Source: Streptomyces sp. JJ36
GTDB lineage: Bacteria; Actinomycetota; Actinomycetes; Streptomycetales; Streptomycetaceae
Direction of reading: 5' to 3'
NCBI RefSeq assembly: GCF_021696945.1
Contig: NZ_JACYHE010000003.1
Coordinates: forward strand, 62,001 to 126,000
DNA length: 64,000 bases
In this document: one piece after another, positions 40,162-47,797 of the stretch
Layout: each line of letters opens with the position of its first letter
How positions within the stretch are numbered: the stretch's first letter is position 1
Notes under the pieces: model-generated
What the model was told of the DNA's origin: nothing
The model's database searches: none
The model's input: the letters and a program-made list of their open reading frames with translations, nothing else
Made by a program: the position numbers and the translations under genes

Positions 40162-40938
40162 TCAGCCGCCGGTGGCGCCGCCGGGGGTGAGGTCGTAGGT
40201 GTCCAGCCGGCCGCACATCCCCCAGCGCGGGGTCCCGGGAGGCTCCCGTACGGCGACCGCGGCCGTCCGCAGGTGGCCGGTGTCGCCCGCGCGCAGCGCG
40301 GCGAGTTGCGCGGCCGTGCGGTCGGCGGCCTGCCGGGCCCCCGCCCGCCAGACCTCCTCCCACTCGGTCAGCCGGCCGGCGCGCAGCGCCAGGGCCTGCC
40401 GGTGGAACTCCTCCAGCGCGGCCGCGCCGTGTCCGCCGCCCCCGTCGGTGCCACCGCCGTCGGCACCGGCTGCCACGCCGTCGCCGGTCCGCCCGGCCAG
40501 TGCGCGGAACCCCGCCACCGCCAGGTCGCGGCGCCGGCGGGCCTCCCGGGCGTCGCCGGCGCGGGCCGCCGCGGCGTACGCCTCCGGGTCCGCGAGCACC
40601 CCGGACGGGAAGGTGAACACCGCGTCACCCGCCTCCGGCAGGCCGCTGTTCTGCATCACCACCACGGCCCGCAGCCCGCCGTCGTTGACCGCCCGGTGCA
40701 CCGTGCCGGGGCCGAACCAGACCACGGTGCCCGGGCGCAGGGGGGTCTCGGCGGTGCCGGCGGCGGTCAGGGTCTGCAGCCGGCCGGCGCCCGCCACCAC
40801 CACGTAGGCCTCGGTGCAGACCAGATGGACGTGCGGGGAGCCGCCGCAGAGCCCGTCCGCCGCCGGCCAGTCGTACACCGACAGGCCCGAGACGCCGGTG
40901 CCGCCGGGGAAGGCGGGCGGTTCCGGCGCCGGGGTCAC
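40162..40938 (-). CDS. cupin-domain protein
   Basis: The 258-residue protein has an N-terminal cupin fold: HVHLVCTEAYVVVAGAGRLQTL and LRPGTVVWFGPGTVHRAVN (about residues 34-85) supply the His/Glu metal-binding pattern. A helical C-terminal half is rich in Ala and Arg, with an EEFHRQALALRAGRL stretch. GTG 40938 overlaps the stop of the DUF6807 gene (GTGA), so the two are translationally coupled. It could be a sugar isomerase or epimerase, or a sugar sensor. No close function is recognised. Confidence 0.8.
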   Translation of the reverse strand: MTPAPEPPAFPGGTGVSGLSVYDWPAADGLCGGSPHVHLVCTEAYVVVAGAGRLQTLTAAGTAETPLRPGTVVWFGPGTVHRAVNDGGLRAVVVMQNSGLPEAGDAVFTFPSGVLADPEAYAAAARAGDAREARRRRDLAVAGFRALAGRTGDGVAAGADGGGTDGGGGHGAAALEEFHRQALALRAGRLTEWEEVWRAGARQAADRTAAQLAALRAGDTGHLRTAAVAVREPPGTPRWGMCGRLDTYDLTPGGATGG

Positions 40939-41873
40939 CACGGGTGCTCCGCGAGGTGGGCGGTGATCCGCCCGGCGTCCCAGGCGCCGTCGGCGATCAC
41001 CATGCGGTAGCGCAGGCGCAGCGTCCCGCCGGCCGGCAACTGCCGTGGCGTGAAGAAGGCCAGCGAGGGGTTCACCACCGGATACGGCTCGCTGCGCACG
41101 AACCAGTGCGGCGGGTGCCCGGGGTTCTCCGGCGCGGCGGCGAAGACCAGGGTGGCCGCGCCGTCCTCCTCGTCGAACTCCCCGGTGAACGCCAGCCAGT
41201 CGCCGGTACGCCCCATCGCGGTGTCCTCCCGGCTGCCGTCGGAGAGCAGCACCCGGCCGCCGGTGAAGGAGCGCGGGCCGCGCCAGAAGAAGCCGCAGTA
41301 GCCGGCGAGTTCCCGGCCGAAGACGGTGGGGCTGCCGAACTCCAGGGCCGCGCCCCGCACGTTGTGCAGGGCGGTGCGGAACTCCAGGGTCCAGCTTCCC
41401 CGGGCGGGCTCCACGTCCCGTACGGCCAGCGTGCGCTCCTCGGTGAGCCAGTGTTCGCCCCCGGAGGTGCGCCAGTGCACCTCCTCGGTCAGGGCGGGGC
41501 GGTCGCCGGGGGAGAGGGAGGCGAAGCCGGCGTGGTCCAGCCGCCCGACGTTCGGCAGGTCGCGGTAGCCGTGGCCCGGGGCGCCGGGGACATAGGTGCC
41601 GCCGCCCCAGAAGTTCTGCCCGGACAGGTGGGAGGCGGTCATGGCCAGGCCCTTGTGCCAGCGGTGGTCGTGCGGCCGGTTGCCGGTGACCACGCCTCCG
41701 GAGAGAGTCCGCAGCGGATGTGCGTACGGACAGGGGCACTCGGCGGCGGGCAGGGCCGGCCGGTAGCGGTAGCGCAGCAGTTCGGTGCCGGCCGCGGTGA
41801 AGCGCACCACCGGCTCGGCGGCATCCGGGTCGTGCTCCACGGTCACGGGCGTGGGCGCCTCGCGGGCGCTCAC
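40935..41873 (-). CDS. DUF6807 (PmoA-like) protein
   Basis: The 312-residue soluble protein belongs to the family often annotated PmoA or DUF6807, not particulate methane monooxygenase. Characteristic segments are PHDHRWHKGLAM with a His cluster, GQNFWGGGTYV, HNVRGAALEFGSPTVFGRE, YCGFFWRGPRSFTGG and HPPHWFVRSEPYP. Such proteins are common beside Gfo/Idh dehydrogenases in sugar-catabolic clusters, but their chemistry is not established. GTG 41873 overlaps the upstream dehydrogenase stop (GTGA). It is the middle gene of a tightly coupled trio. Confidence 0.82.
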   Translation of the reverse strand: MSAREAPTPVTVEHDPDAAEPVVRFTAAGTELLRYRYRPALPAAECPCPYAHPLRTLSGGVVTGNRPHDHRWHKGLAMTASHLSGQNFWGGGTYVPGAPGHGYRDLPNVGRLDHAGFASLSPGDRPALTEEVHWRTSGGEHWLTEERTLAVRDVEPARGSWTLEFRTALHNVRGAALEFGSPTVFGRELAGYCGFFWRGPRSFTGGRVLLSDGSREDTAMGRTGDWLAFTGEFDEEDGAATLVFAAAPENPGHPPHWFVRSEPYPVVNPSLAFFTPRQLPAGGTLRLRYRMVIADGAWDAGRITAHLAEHPW

Positions 41874-43141
41874 CGGGACGCTCCCGGACGCCCGGCGGCG
41901 GGCGCGGCCGGTCCCGCCGGTGCGGCGTCCGTGTCCCGGCCCTCCGGAGCCGCCGGTTCCGCCGCGGTGCCCGGCGGCGGTCCGGGGGCGCGGTCCGCAG
42001 GCGCCCACTCGGGGGTGTCACCGTGCAGGTGGTGGTAGAAGGGGTCGTGCGGCCCGAGTTCCTCGCGGCGCACCGGCTGCCCGGTGAACGCCGACCGGTA
42101 GAGCGCCGTGATCAGCTCCAGCACCGCGCGTCCCGCGGGTCCGCTGGCGGGCGGCCGCACGCCGCGCTCCAGCGCGTCGAGGAGGTGGGGGAGCTGGGCC
42201 GCGTGCGAGCTGCGGATCTCCGCGGCGGGCTCGGCGGTGCGCCACAGCCGGGCGAGGCGCGCGGCGTCCGTGGCGCCGGGCGCGGGGGTGATCTGCCAGT
42301 CGTCGTCGCCGTATCCGTAGAGGTGGGTCAGCTCGACGGTCGCCTCGGTGAGGTCGAAGCGGAGCCGGCTCTCCTCCCGGGGCGAGAGCACGCTGTTGAG
42401 CACCGTGGCCACCGTGCCCCCGGCGAAGCGCACCAGGGCCGCGGAGACGTCCTCGGTCTGCACGGCGCGGTCCAGCCGGCCCGCCATGGCGCGTACCTCG
42501 GTCCACCTCCCGAGGACGGAGAGCAGCAGGTCCATCTGGTGGATGCCGTGGCCCAGGGTCGGGCCGCCGCCCTCGGTGGCCCAGTCGCCCCGCCACGGCA
42601 CCTCGTAGTAGTCGTGGCCGCGGAACCAGGCGGTGACGCACTGGGCGACCAGTGGTCTGCCGAGTGCGCCGGAGGCGACCAGCCCGGCCAGGCGCCGCGC
42701 GCCGGAGCCGAAGCGGTGCTGGTAGACGACGCTGGCGTACGGGCCGCCGGGCTGCTCCGAGCCCTCGATGCGGTCGTACTCGGCGAGGGACAGGACCGGC
42801 GGCTTCTCCACCCACACCCAGGCGCCGGCCCGCAGGCAGGCCACCGCGTCCGCGGCGTGCGCGGCCGGGGGCGTGCAGAGGTGCACCAGGTCGGGGCGTA
42901 CGGCGTCGAGCATCTCCGGGACGGTGGCGAAACCGGCGGGTACGCCGTGCCGTCCGGTGAAGGCACGCAGGCGGGCGGGGTCGGTGTCGACGGCGGCCAC
43001 CAGGTCCACGCGGTGCGCCTGGGAACGCAGCGCGGGCAGGTGCCCGGCCTCGGCGATGCCGCCGGTGCCGACCAGGGCGGCGCGCAGGCGTCTGCCGTGG
43101 GAGGCGGGGCGGCGCTGGTGGGGGAGCTGGGGATCGGGCAT
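41870..43141 (-). CDS. Gfo/Idh/MocA-family oxidoreductase
   Basis: This is a 423-residue dehydrogenase. The NAD(P)-binding motif is AALVGTGGIAEAGHLPAL (about residues 21-38), and the signature VWVEKPPVLS carries the conserved Glu-Lys-Pro. The C-terminal domain includes GPTLGHGIHQMDLLLSVLG with the Asp/His catalytic region. About 40 C-terminal residues are Pro/Ala-rich. I chose ATG 43141 over the upstream in-frame ATG 43180. It leads the DUF6807-cupin trio and sits 56 bases downstream of a LacI-type operator. A sugar released from xylan side chains is a reasonable but unproven substrate. Confidence 0.88.
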   Translation of the reverse strand: MPDPQLPHQRRPASHGRRLRAALVGTGGIAEAGHLPALRSQAHRVDLVAAVDTDPARLRAFTGRHGVPAGFATVPEMLDAVRPDLVHLCTPPAAHAADAVACLRAGAWVWVEKPPVLSLAEYDRIEGSEQPGGPYASVVYQHRFGSGARRLAGLVASGALGRPLVAQCVTAWFRGHDYYEVPWRGDWATEGGGPTLGHGIHQMDLLLSVLGRWTEVRAMAGRLDRAVQTEDVSAALVRFAGGTVATVLNSVLSPREESRLRFDLTEATVELTHLYGYGDDDWQITPAPGATDAARLARLWRTAEPAAEIRSSHAAQLPHLLDALERGVRPPASGPAGRAVLELITALYRSAFTGQPVRREELGPHDPFYHHLHGDTPEWAPADRAPGPPPGTAAEPAAPEGRDTDAAPAGPAAPAAGRPGASR

Positions 43142-43196
43142 GGCGAACGCGGGACGTCCCGCGGGCCTCCCTCCGCACAAGGGGCGACAGGTCGGA

Positions 43197-43238
43197 CGAA
43201 ACTTTCGCCACGATGTCCGATCCCATTCGAGGCGTCAA
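43197..43238 (-). promoter_or_regulatory. promoter and operator of the dehydrogenase-DUF6807-cupin operon
   Basis: On the minus strand TTGACG (43238-43233) is followed after 17 bases by CATCGT (43215-43210) and then the palindrome CGAAA-C-TTTCG (43207-43197), which covers the expected transcription start. The layout copies that of the ABC importer operon and fits the CGAA-N-TTCG type of BxlR operator. Confidence 0.55.
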
Positions 43239-43312
43239 GACCCCGCACCCGAACCGTCCTTCCCCGCGGCTCCCGGGAGGCCGCCGCCCCGCGACGCGGC
43301 CCCCGCGCCGGC

Positions 43313-44386
43313 TCAGCCGGCGGCCGGCGGGGCCGTGCTGGCGCGGACGACCATGCTGGTGGCCAGCTCGATACGGGGTACCGCCGGCCGCTCGCCGCGG
43401 CTCAGGTCCAGCACCATGCGGGCGGCCGCCTCCGCCATCTCGGTCAGCGGCTGCCGCACGGTGGTGAGCGGCGGCGCCACCCAGCGGGTCAGCGGAAGGT
43501 CGTCGAAGCCCACCACGCTCACGTCCTCCGGCACCCGCAGACCCAGCTCGCGCGCCGCCTCGTACAGGCCGAGGGCCTGCAGGTCGTTGCCGGTGAACAC
43601 GGCGGTCGGCCGGTCCGGGAGCCGCAGCAGCTCGCGGCCCACGGTGTGCCCGGTCTCGTGGTGGAAGTCGCCCTCCCGGATCAGCTCCGGGTCCACCTCC
43701 ACGCCGGCCGCCTCCAGGGCCGCGCGGTAGCCGTCGATGCGGGCCCGGCTGCACATCATCCGCGGCGGGCCGCCGAGGACGGCGATCCGCCGGTGGCCCA
43801 GTTCCAGCAGGTGCCGGGTGGCGGCGAGCCCGCCCTGCCAGTTGGTGGCGCCCACCGAGGGCACCTCGTCGCCCGGGTCGCCGGCCGGGTCCATCACCAC
43901 GAACGGGATGTCCCGGCTGGCGAGCTGGGCGCGCTGGGCCGGCTCCAGGCCGGAGAGCACCAGGATCACCCCGTGTGGCCGGCGGGCCAGCACCCGGTCC
44001 AGCCAGGACTGCCCGGGCGTCAGCCGGCCGTCGCTCTCCGAGAGCACCACGCTCAGCCCGGAGTCCCGGGCGACGTTCTCCACGCCCCGGATGACCTCCA
44101 TGGCCCAGGCGCTCTCCAGCTCGTGGAAGACCAGGTCGAGCAGGGGGGAACGGCTCGACTCGGCCCGCCGGCGGCGGTAGCCGTGGCGCAGCAGCAGCTC
44201 CTCGACCCGGGTGCGGGTGGCGGGGGCGACGTCGGCGCGGCCGTTGAGGACCTTCGAAACTGTCGGAGCCGAGACCCCGGCCGCCCGGGCGATCTCCGCC
44301 AGGGTGGCGGTGCCCGACCCGGTGCTCTCCGCGGTTTCCTCCTGCGGCTGCTCTGCGCGGCGCCGCTGCGCTTTGGCGGGACTCAT
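43313..44386 (-). CDS. LacI-family repressor, BxlR-like
   Basis: This 357-residue LacI regulator has a hydrophilic N-terminal extension of about 25 residues, then [37 protein letters not shown] (about 29-65) as helix-turn-helix and hinge. The effector domain ends with [23 protein letters not shown]. It is divergent from a BxlEFG-type importer followed by a GH3 enzyme, the organisation of the bxlR-bxlEFGA xylobiose system of Streptomyces thermoviolaceus. The name is therefore by context. Minus-strand TACCAT (44398-44393) lies 6 bases before the ATG, so the message is probably leaderless. Confidence 0.85.
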   Translation of the reverse strand: MSPAKAQRRRAEQPQEETAESTGSGTATLAEIARAAGVSAPTVSKVLNGRADVAPATRTRVEELLLRHGYRRRRAESSRSPLLDLVFHELESAWAMEVIRGVENVARDSGLSVVLSESDGRLTPGQSWLDRVLARRPHGVILVLSGLEPAQRAQLASRDIPFVVMDPAGDPGDEVPSVGATNWQGGLAATRHLLELGHRRIAVLGGPPRMMCSRARIDGYRAALEAAGVEVDPELIREGDFHHETGHTVGRELLRLPDRPTAVFTGNDLQALGLYEAARELGLRVPEDVSVVGFDDLPLTRWVAPPLTTVRQPLTEMAEAAARMVLDLSRGERPAVPRIELATSMVVRASTAPPAAG

Positions 44387-44392
44387 GCGGCG

Positions 44393-44398
44393 ATGGTA
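44393..44398 (-). promoter_or_regulatory. -10 element of the bxlR-like gene
   Basis: TACCAT on the minus strand, then 6 bases, then ATG 44386, with no intervening ribosome binding site: the leaderless pattern. Confidence 0.45.
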
Positions 44399-44479
44399 GC
44401 CCCGTCCGGCGCTCCGCCCGTAGCCGCCCGCCGGGTGCGCTCCGCGGGAGACCCGGGCCGAAAGAGTGCGGCAGCACCC

Positions 44480-44523
44480 TTGACGCCGGGCCCCGGCACT
44501 TCTACGTTGCTTCGAAAATTCGA
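44480..44523 (+). promoter_or_regulatory. promoter and operator of the ABC importer/GH3 operon
   Basis: TTGACG (44480-44485), a 17-base spacer and TACGTT (44503-44508) make a good vegetative-type promoter. TCGAA (44512-44516) and TTCGA (44519-44523) form an inverted repeat over the predicted start site. A further TTCGAA lies at 44531-44536. This is a plausible binding site for the divergent LacI regulator. Confidence 0.65.
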
Positions 44524-44559
44524 TGTGAGATTCGAAACATGCGACAGAAGGTGGCCGTC

Positions 44560-45876
44560 ATGACACCCGGAGCTTTCACCGACAGCACACTCAGCCGGCG
44601 CTGGTTCCTCGCCGCCGGGGCTTCGGCGCTGGCCGCCCCCGCCCTCACCGCCTGCGGCTCGGGAGGCGTCGGGGGCTCCGGGGACGGGAAGCTGACCGCC
44701 TTCGTCTACGGCGACGACGCCGTGAAGGTGCAGCAGGGCGCGGTCCGCCGGTTCAACAAGTCCTCCGAGGTGCAGATCAAGCTGGAGGAGATCCCCGGCT
44801 CCGACTACAGCACCAAGCTGCGCACCGCCATGGGGTCGCCGAGCGGCCCGGACATCTTCTTCAACTGGGGCGGCGGCAGCATCCGGCCCTTCCAGGAGGC
44901 CGGGAAGCTCGTCGACCTCACCGACGTCGTGCAGTCCGAGCCGAGGCTGAAGAACGGCTTCCTGCCCGCCGTGCTCAAGGCCGGCGAGCTGGACGGCCGG
45001 AACTACGGCATCCCGATGCGCGGCATGCAGCCGGTGATCCTCTTCTACCACAAGCAGCTCTTCGACGAGCACGGCGTGACGCCCCCGGAGAACTGGAAGG
45101 ACCTGGAGAAGGCGGTCGACACCTTCCGCGACGCCGGCATCACCCCCTTCGCCCTCGGCGGCTCCGACACCTGGACCGAGCTGATGTGGCTGGAGTACCT
45201 CGTCGACCGGATCGGCGGGGCCGAGGTCTTCGCCCGCATCCAGAACGGCGAGGACCCCGGCTGGGAGGACCCGGCGGTGCTCCGCGCCGCGCAGACCGTC
45301 AAGGACCTCATCGACGCCGGCGCCTTCGGGAAGAACTTCTCCTCCGTCAGCTACGTCCAGGGCGGCGCCCCGGCCCTCTTCGCCCAGGGCAAGGCCGCCA
45401 TGCACCTGATGGGCTCCTGGGAGTACGCCACCCAGCTCGGCAAGCACCCGGAGTTCGCCGAGGACGGGCTCGGCTGGACCGTCTTCCCCTCCGTGACCGG
45501 CGGCAGCGGCGACATCCGCAACGTCGTCGGCAACCCCACCAACTACTGGTCCCTCAACACCAACGTGGCCGACAAGGACGCCGCGATCGCCTTCCTCACC
45601 CGGATGGCCTCCGAGACCTACGCCCAGGCGCTGATCGACAACGGCGACGTGCCGGCCACCACCGGCGCCGAGAAGCTGCTCGCCTCCTCACCCAGCCCCG
45701 AGTTCTCCACGTTCCAGTACGGGCTGGTCCAGGACGCGCCCGACTTCACCCTCTCCTGGGACCAGGCCCTCGGCGCCGACGTCGCCACCCCCATGCTCAC
45801 CGAGATCAACAAGCTGTTCGTCGGCCAGTCCTCGCCGCGCCAGTTCGTCGACGGGCTGAAGGGCCTGCGGCGGTGA
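44560..45876 (+). CDS. sugar ABC transporter substrate-binding lipoprotein (BxlE-like)
   Basis: The 438-residue binding lipoprotein has a Tat-type signal joined to a lipobox ([21 protein letters not shown]), so it is probably exported folded and lipidated. The mature part is a family-1 solute-binding protein: [66 protein letters not shown] 44560 has AAGGTGG about 5 bases upstream and is preferred to ATG 44539, which has none. Xylobiose or short xylo-oligosaccharides are the likely ligands from context. Confidence 0.88.
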   Translation: MTPGAFTDSTLSRRWFLAAGASALAAPALTACGSGGVGGSGDGKLTAFVYGDDAVKVQQGAVRRFNKSSEVQIKLEEIPGSDYSTKLRTAMGSPSGPDIFFNWGGGSIRPFQEAGKLVDLTDVVQSEPRLKNGFLPAVLKAGELDGRNYGIPMRGMQPVILFYHKQLFDEHGVTPPENWKDLEKAVDTFRDAGITPFALGGSDTWTELMWLEYLVDRIGGAEVFARIQNGEDPGWEDPAVLRAAQTVKDLIDAGAFGKNFSSVSYVQGGAPALFAQGKAAMHLMGSWEYATQLGKHPEFAEDGLGWTVFPSVTGGSGDIRNVVGNPTNYWSLNTNVADKDAAIAFLTRMASETYAQALIDNGDVPATTGAEKLLASSPSPEFSTFQYGLVQDAPDFTLSWDQALGADVATPMLTEINKLFVGQSSPRQFVDGLKGLRR

Positions 45877-46769
45877 CGGCCCGGCTCGACCGCAGGGTCG
45901 GCCGGCCGCACCCCGCCTGGGCGCTGCCGGGCATCCTCTTCTTCGGCCTGTTCGCCGTGGTGCCCATGGTGCTCGCCGGCTATCTCTCCTTCACCGACTG
46001 GAACGGGCTCACCGCGCCCCGGCTCACCGGCCTGGACAACTGGTCCCGGCTGCTCACCGACCCGCAGATGGGCAAGGCCGCCGGGCTCACCGCGTTGCTG
46101 CTGGTGGCGAGCTGGGGCTTCCAGACGCCGGTCGCGCTGCTGCTCGGCGTGTGGGCCGCGGGGCGCCAGAAGAACCGGGCGCTGCTGTCCGCCGTCTTCT
46201 TCGTGCCGCTGCTGCTCTCCAGCACCGCCGTCGCGCTGCTCTTCCACTCCGTGCTGGACCCCAACTTCGGCGTGGTCAAGCAGTTCGGGCCGTGGCTCGG
46301 GCTGGAGAACCAGAACATCCTCGGCTCCTCCACCGGGGCCTTCCTCGCCGTGGTCTTCGTCGGCGGCTGGCAGTTCATCCCCTTCCACACCCTGATCTAC
46401 CAGGGCGGCGCCCGGCAGATCCCGCAGGTGCTCTACCAGGCGGCCGAGGTGGACGGCGCCGGGCGCGTGCGGCAGTTCTTCTCGATCACCCTGCCCCAGC
46501 TCCGCCACACCGTCACCACCTCCACCGTGCTGATGGTGGTCGGCACGCTCACCTACTTCGAGACCGTGCTGATCCTCACCAAGGGCGGGCCGGGCACCGA
46601 CACCACCATCCTCCCCTACCTGATGTACCGCACCGGCTTCCAGAGCTACGACCTCGGCTACGCCAGCGCCATCGCCACCTTCCTGGTGCTCGCCGCCACC
46701 GGCCTGTCGCTGCTGCTCGTCCGCTTCACCGGCTTCGGTGCCATGCGCAGCACCCGCGAAGGGATGTGA
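45873..46769 (+). CDS. sugar ABC transporter permease (BxlF-like)
   Basis: This 298-residue inner-membrane permease has six helices. The EAA loop reads [23 protein letters not shown] (about residues 188-210). GTG 45873 overlaps the stop of the binding-protein gene (GTGA). The sequence [20 protein letters not shown] is typical of CUT1 permeases. It works with the next permease and with an ATPase not encoded here. Confidence 0.92.
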   Translation: MTARLDRRVGRPHPAWALPGILFFGLFAVVPMVLAGYLSFTDWNGLTAPRLTGLDNWSRLLTDPQMGKAAGLTALLLVASWGFQTPVALLLGVWAAGRQKNRALLSAVFFVPLLLSSTAVALLFHSVLDPNFGVVKQFGPWLGLENQNILGSSTGAFLAVVFVGGWQFIPFHTLIYQGGARQIPQVLYQAAEVDGAGRVRQFFSITLPQLRHTVTTSTVLMVVGTLTYFETVLILTKGGPGTDTTILPYLMYRTGFQSYDLGYASAIATFLVLAATGLSLLLVRFTGFGAMRSTREGM

Positions 46770-46778
46770 CCGACGGAC

Positions 46779-47747
46779 ATGTCCACCGGAACCACCCGGA
46801 CCCCCGGACCGGCCGCCGCGCGACCGCGCAAGCACGCCGGCCCGCCGCCCGCCCGGGGCCGGTCCGGCCCGTCCGGCGCCGGACGGCCCCGCCGCCCGCT
46901 GCTGCCGCGTCGCGTCCGCCCGGTGCGCCGGGCCCGCCGGGCCAACGCGGTCGCCGGTGGGGCCTCGCTGCTCTGGCTCGTCGTCGTCCTGGTGCCGGTC
47001 TACACGATGCTCTCCGCCTCCCTGATGGAGCAGGACCAGGCGCTGACCGGCAACCCGCTCGCCCCGCCCGAGGACCCCACGCTCGGCAACTACCACACCG
47101 TGCTCACCAGCGGCTTCCCCCGGCTGATGGCCAACACCGCGCTGGTCGCCGCTGCGGTGGTGGGCCTGGTGCTGCTCTTCGCCGTCCCCATCGCCTACGT
47201 CGCCGTCCGTACCCGCGACCGCTGGTCCGGGCTGGCCTTCCGGCTCTTCCTGCTCGGTGTGGCGATCCCGGCCCAGGCCGTCGTGGTGCCGCTCTACCTG
47301 CTCATCGCCGAGATGGGGCTGTACGACACCCTGCCCGCGGTGATCCTGCCGACCGCCGCCTTCGCCATGCCGGTCGCGGTGATCGTGCTGACCGGCACCA
47401 TGCGGGACATCTCCGAGGAGCTCTACGAGGCCATGGCGCTGGACGGCGCCTCCCCGCTGCGGATGCTGGTGCAGCTCACCATCCCGATGTCCCGGGCCGG
47501 GATCAGCACGGTGGCCATCTTCTCCGCGCTCCAGGCGTGGAACGGCTTCATCTTCCCGCTGATCCTCACCCAGTCCGAGGGCCCGCGGGTGCTCACCCTC
47601 GGACTCTTCACCTTCATGGGCCAGTTCGGCATCGACATCCCCGCGCTGCTCGCCGCGGTGGTGCTCTCCGGCATCCCCATCTTCGCCGTCTACCTGGTGG
47701 CCCGCCGGGCACTGATCAACGGGCTCATGGGAGCCGGCGGCCGGTGA
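46779..47747 (+). CDS. sugar ABC transporter permease (BxlG-like)
   Basis: The 322-residue permease has an unusually long Pro/Arg-rich cytoplasmic N-terminus (about residues 1-58) before six helices. The EAA loop reads YEAMALDGASPLRMLVQLTIPMS. It starts 9 bases after the first permease. A shorter start further in cannot be excluded, since the first 55 residues are low complexity. It completes the CUT1-type importer; as in other Streptomyces sugar importers, the ATPase is probably the shared MsiK. Confidence 0.9.
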   Translation: MSTGTTRTPGPAAARPRKHAGPPPARGRSGPSGAGRPRRPLLPRRVRPVRRARRANAVAGGASLLWLVVVLVPVYTMLSASLMEQDQALTGNPLAPPEDPTLGNYHTVLTSGFPRLMANTALVAAAVVGLVLLFAVPIAYVAVRTRDRWSGLAFRLFLLGVAIPAQAVVVPLYLLIAEMGLYDTLPAVILPTAAFAMPVAVIVLTGTMRDISEELYEAMALDGASPLRMLVQLTIPMSRAGISTVAIFSALQAWNGFIFPLILTQSEGPRVLTLGLFTFMGQFGIDIPALLAAVVLSGIPIFAVYLVARRALINGLMGAGGR

Positions 47748-47797
47748 CACCGGGCCCGCCCGCGCCCCTTCGTACGACAGAGAGGACCCCTGCCCCC

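Noticed and set aside
40085-40363. Extended N-terminus of the xylanase
   Set aside because: The extension overlaps the cupin gene end and is Arg/Gly-rich; ATG 40078 has a good AGGAAGG ribosome binding site and leads into a signal peptide.
44238-44262. TTCGAAAC-like sequence inside the bxlR-like gene as an operator
   Set aside because: It encodes the conserved Thr-Val-Ser-Lys of the LacI helix-turn-helix and is not paired as a palindrome at a promoter.
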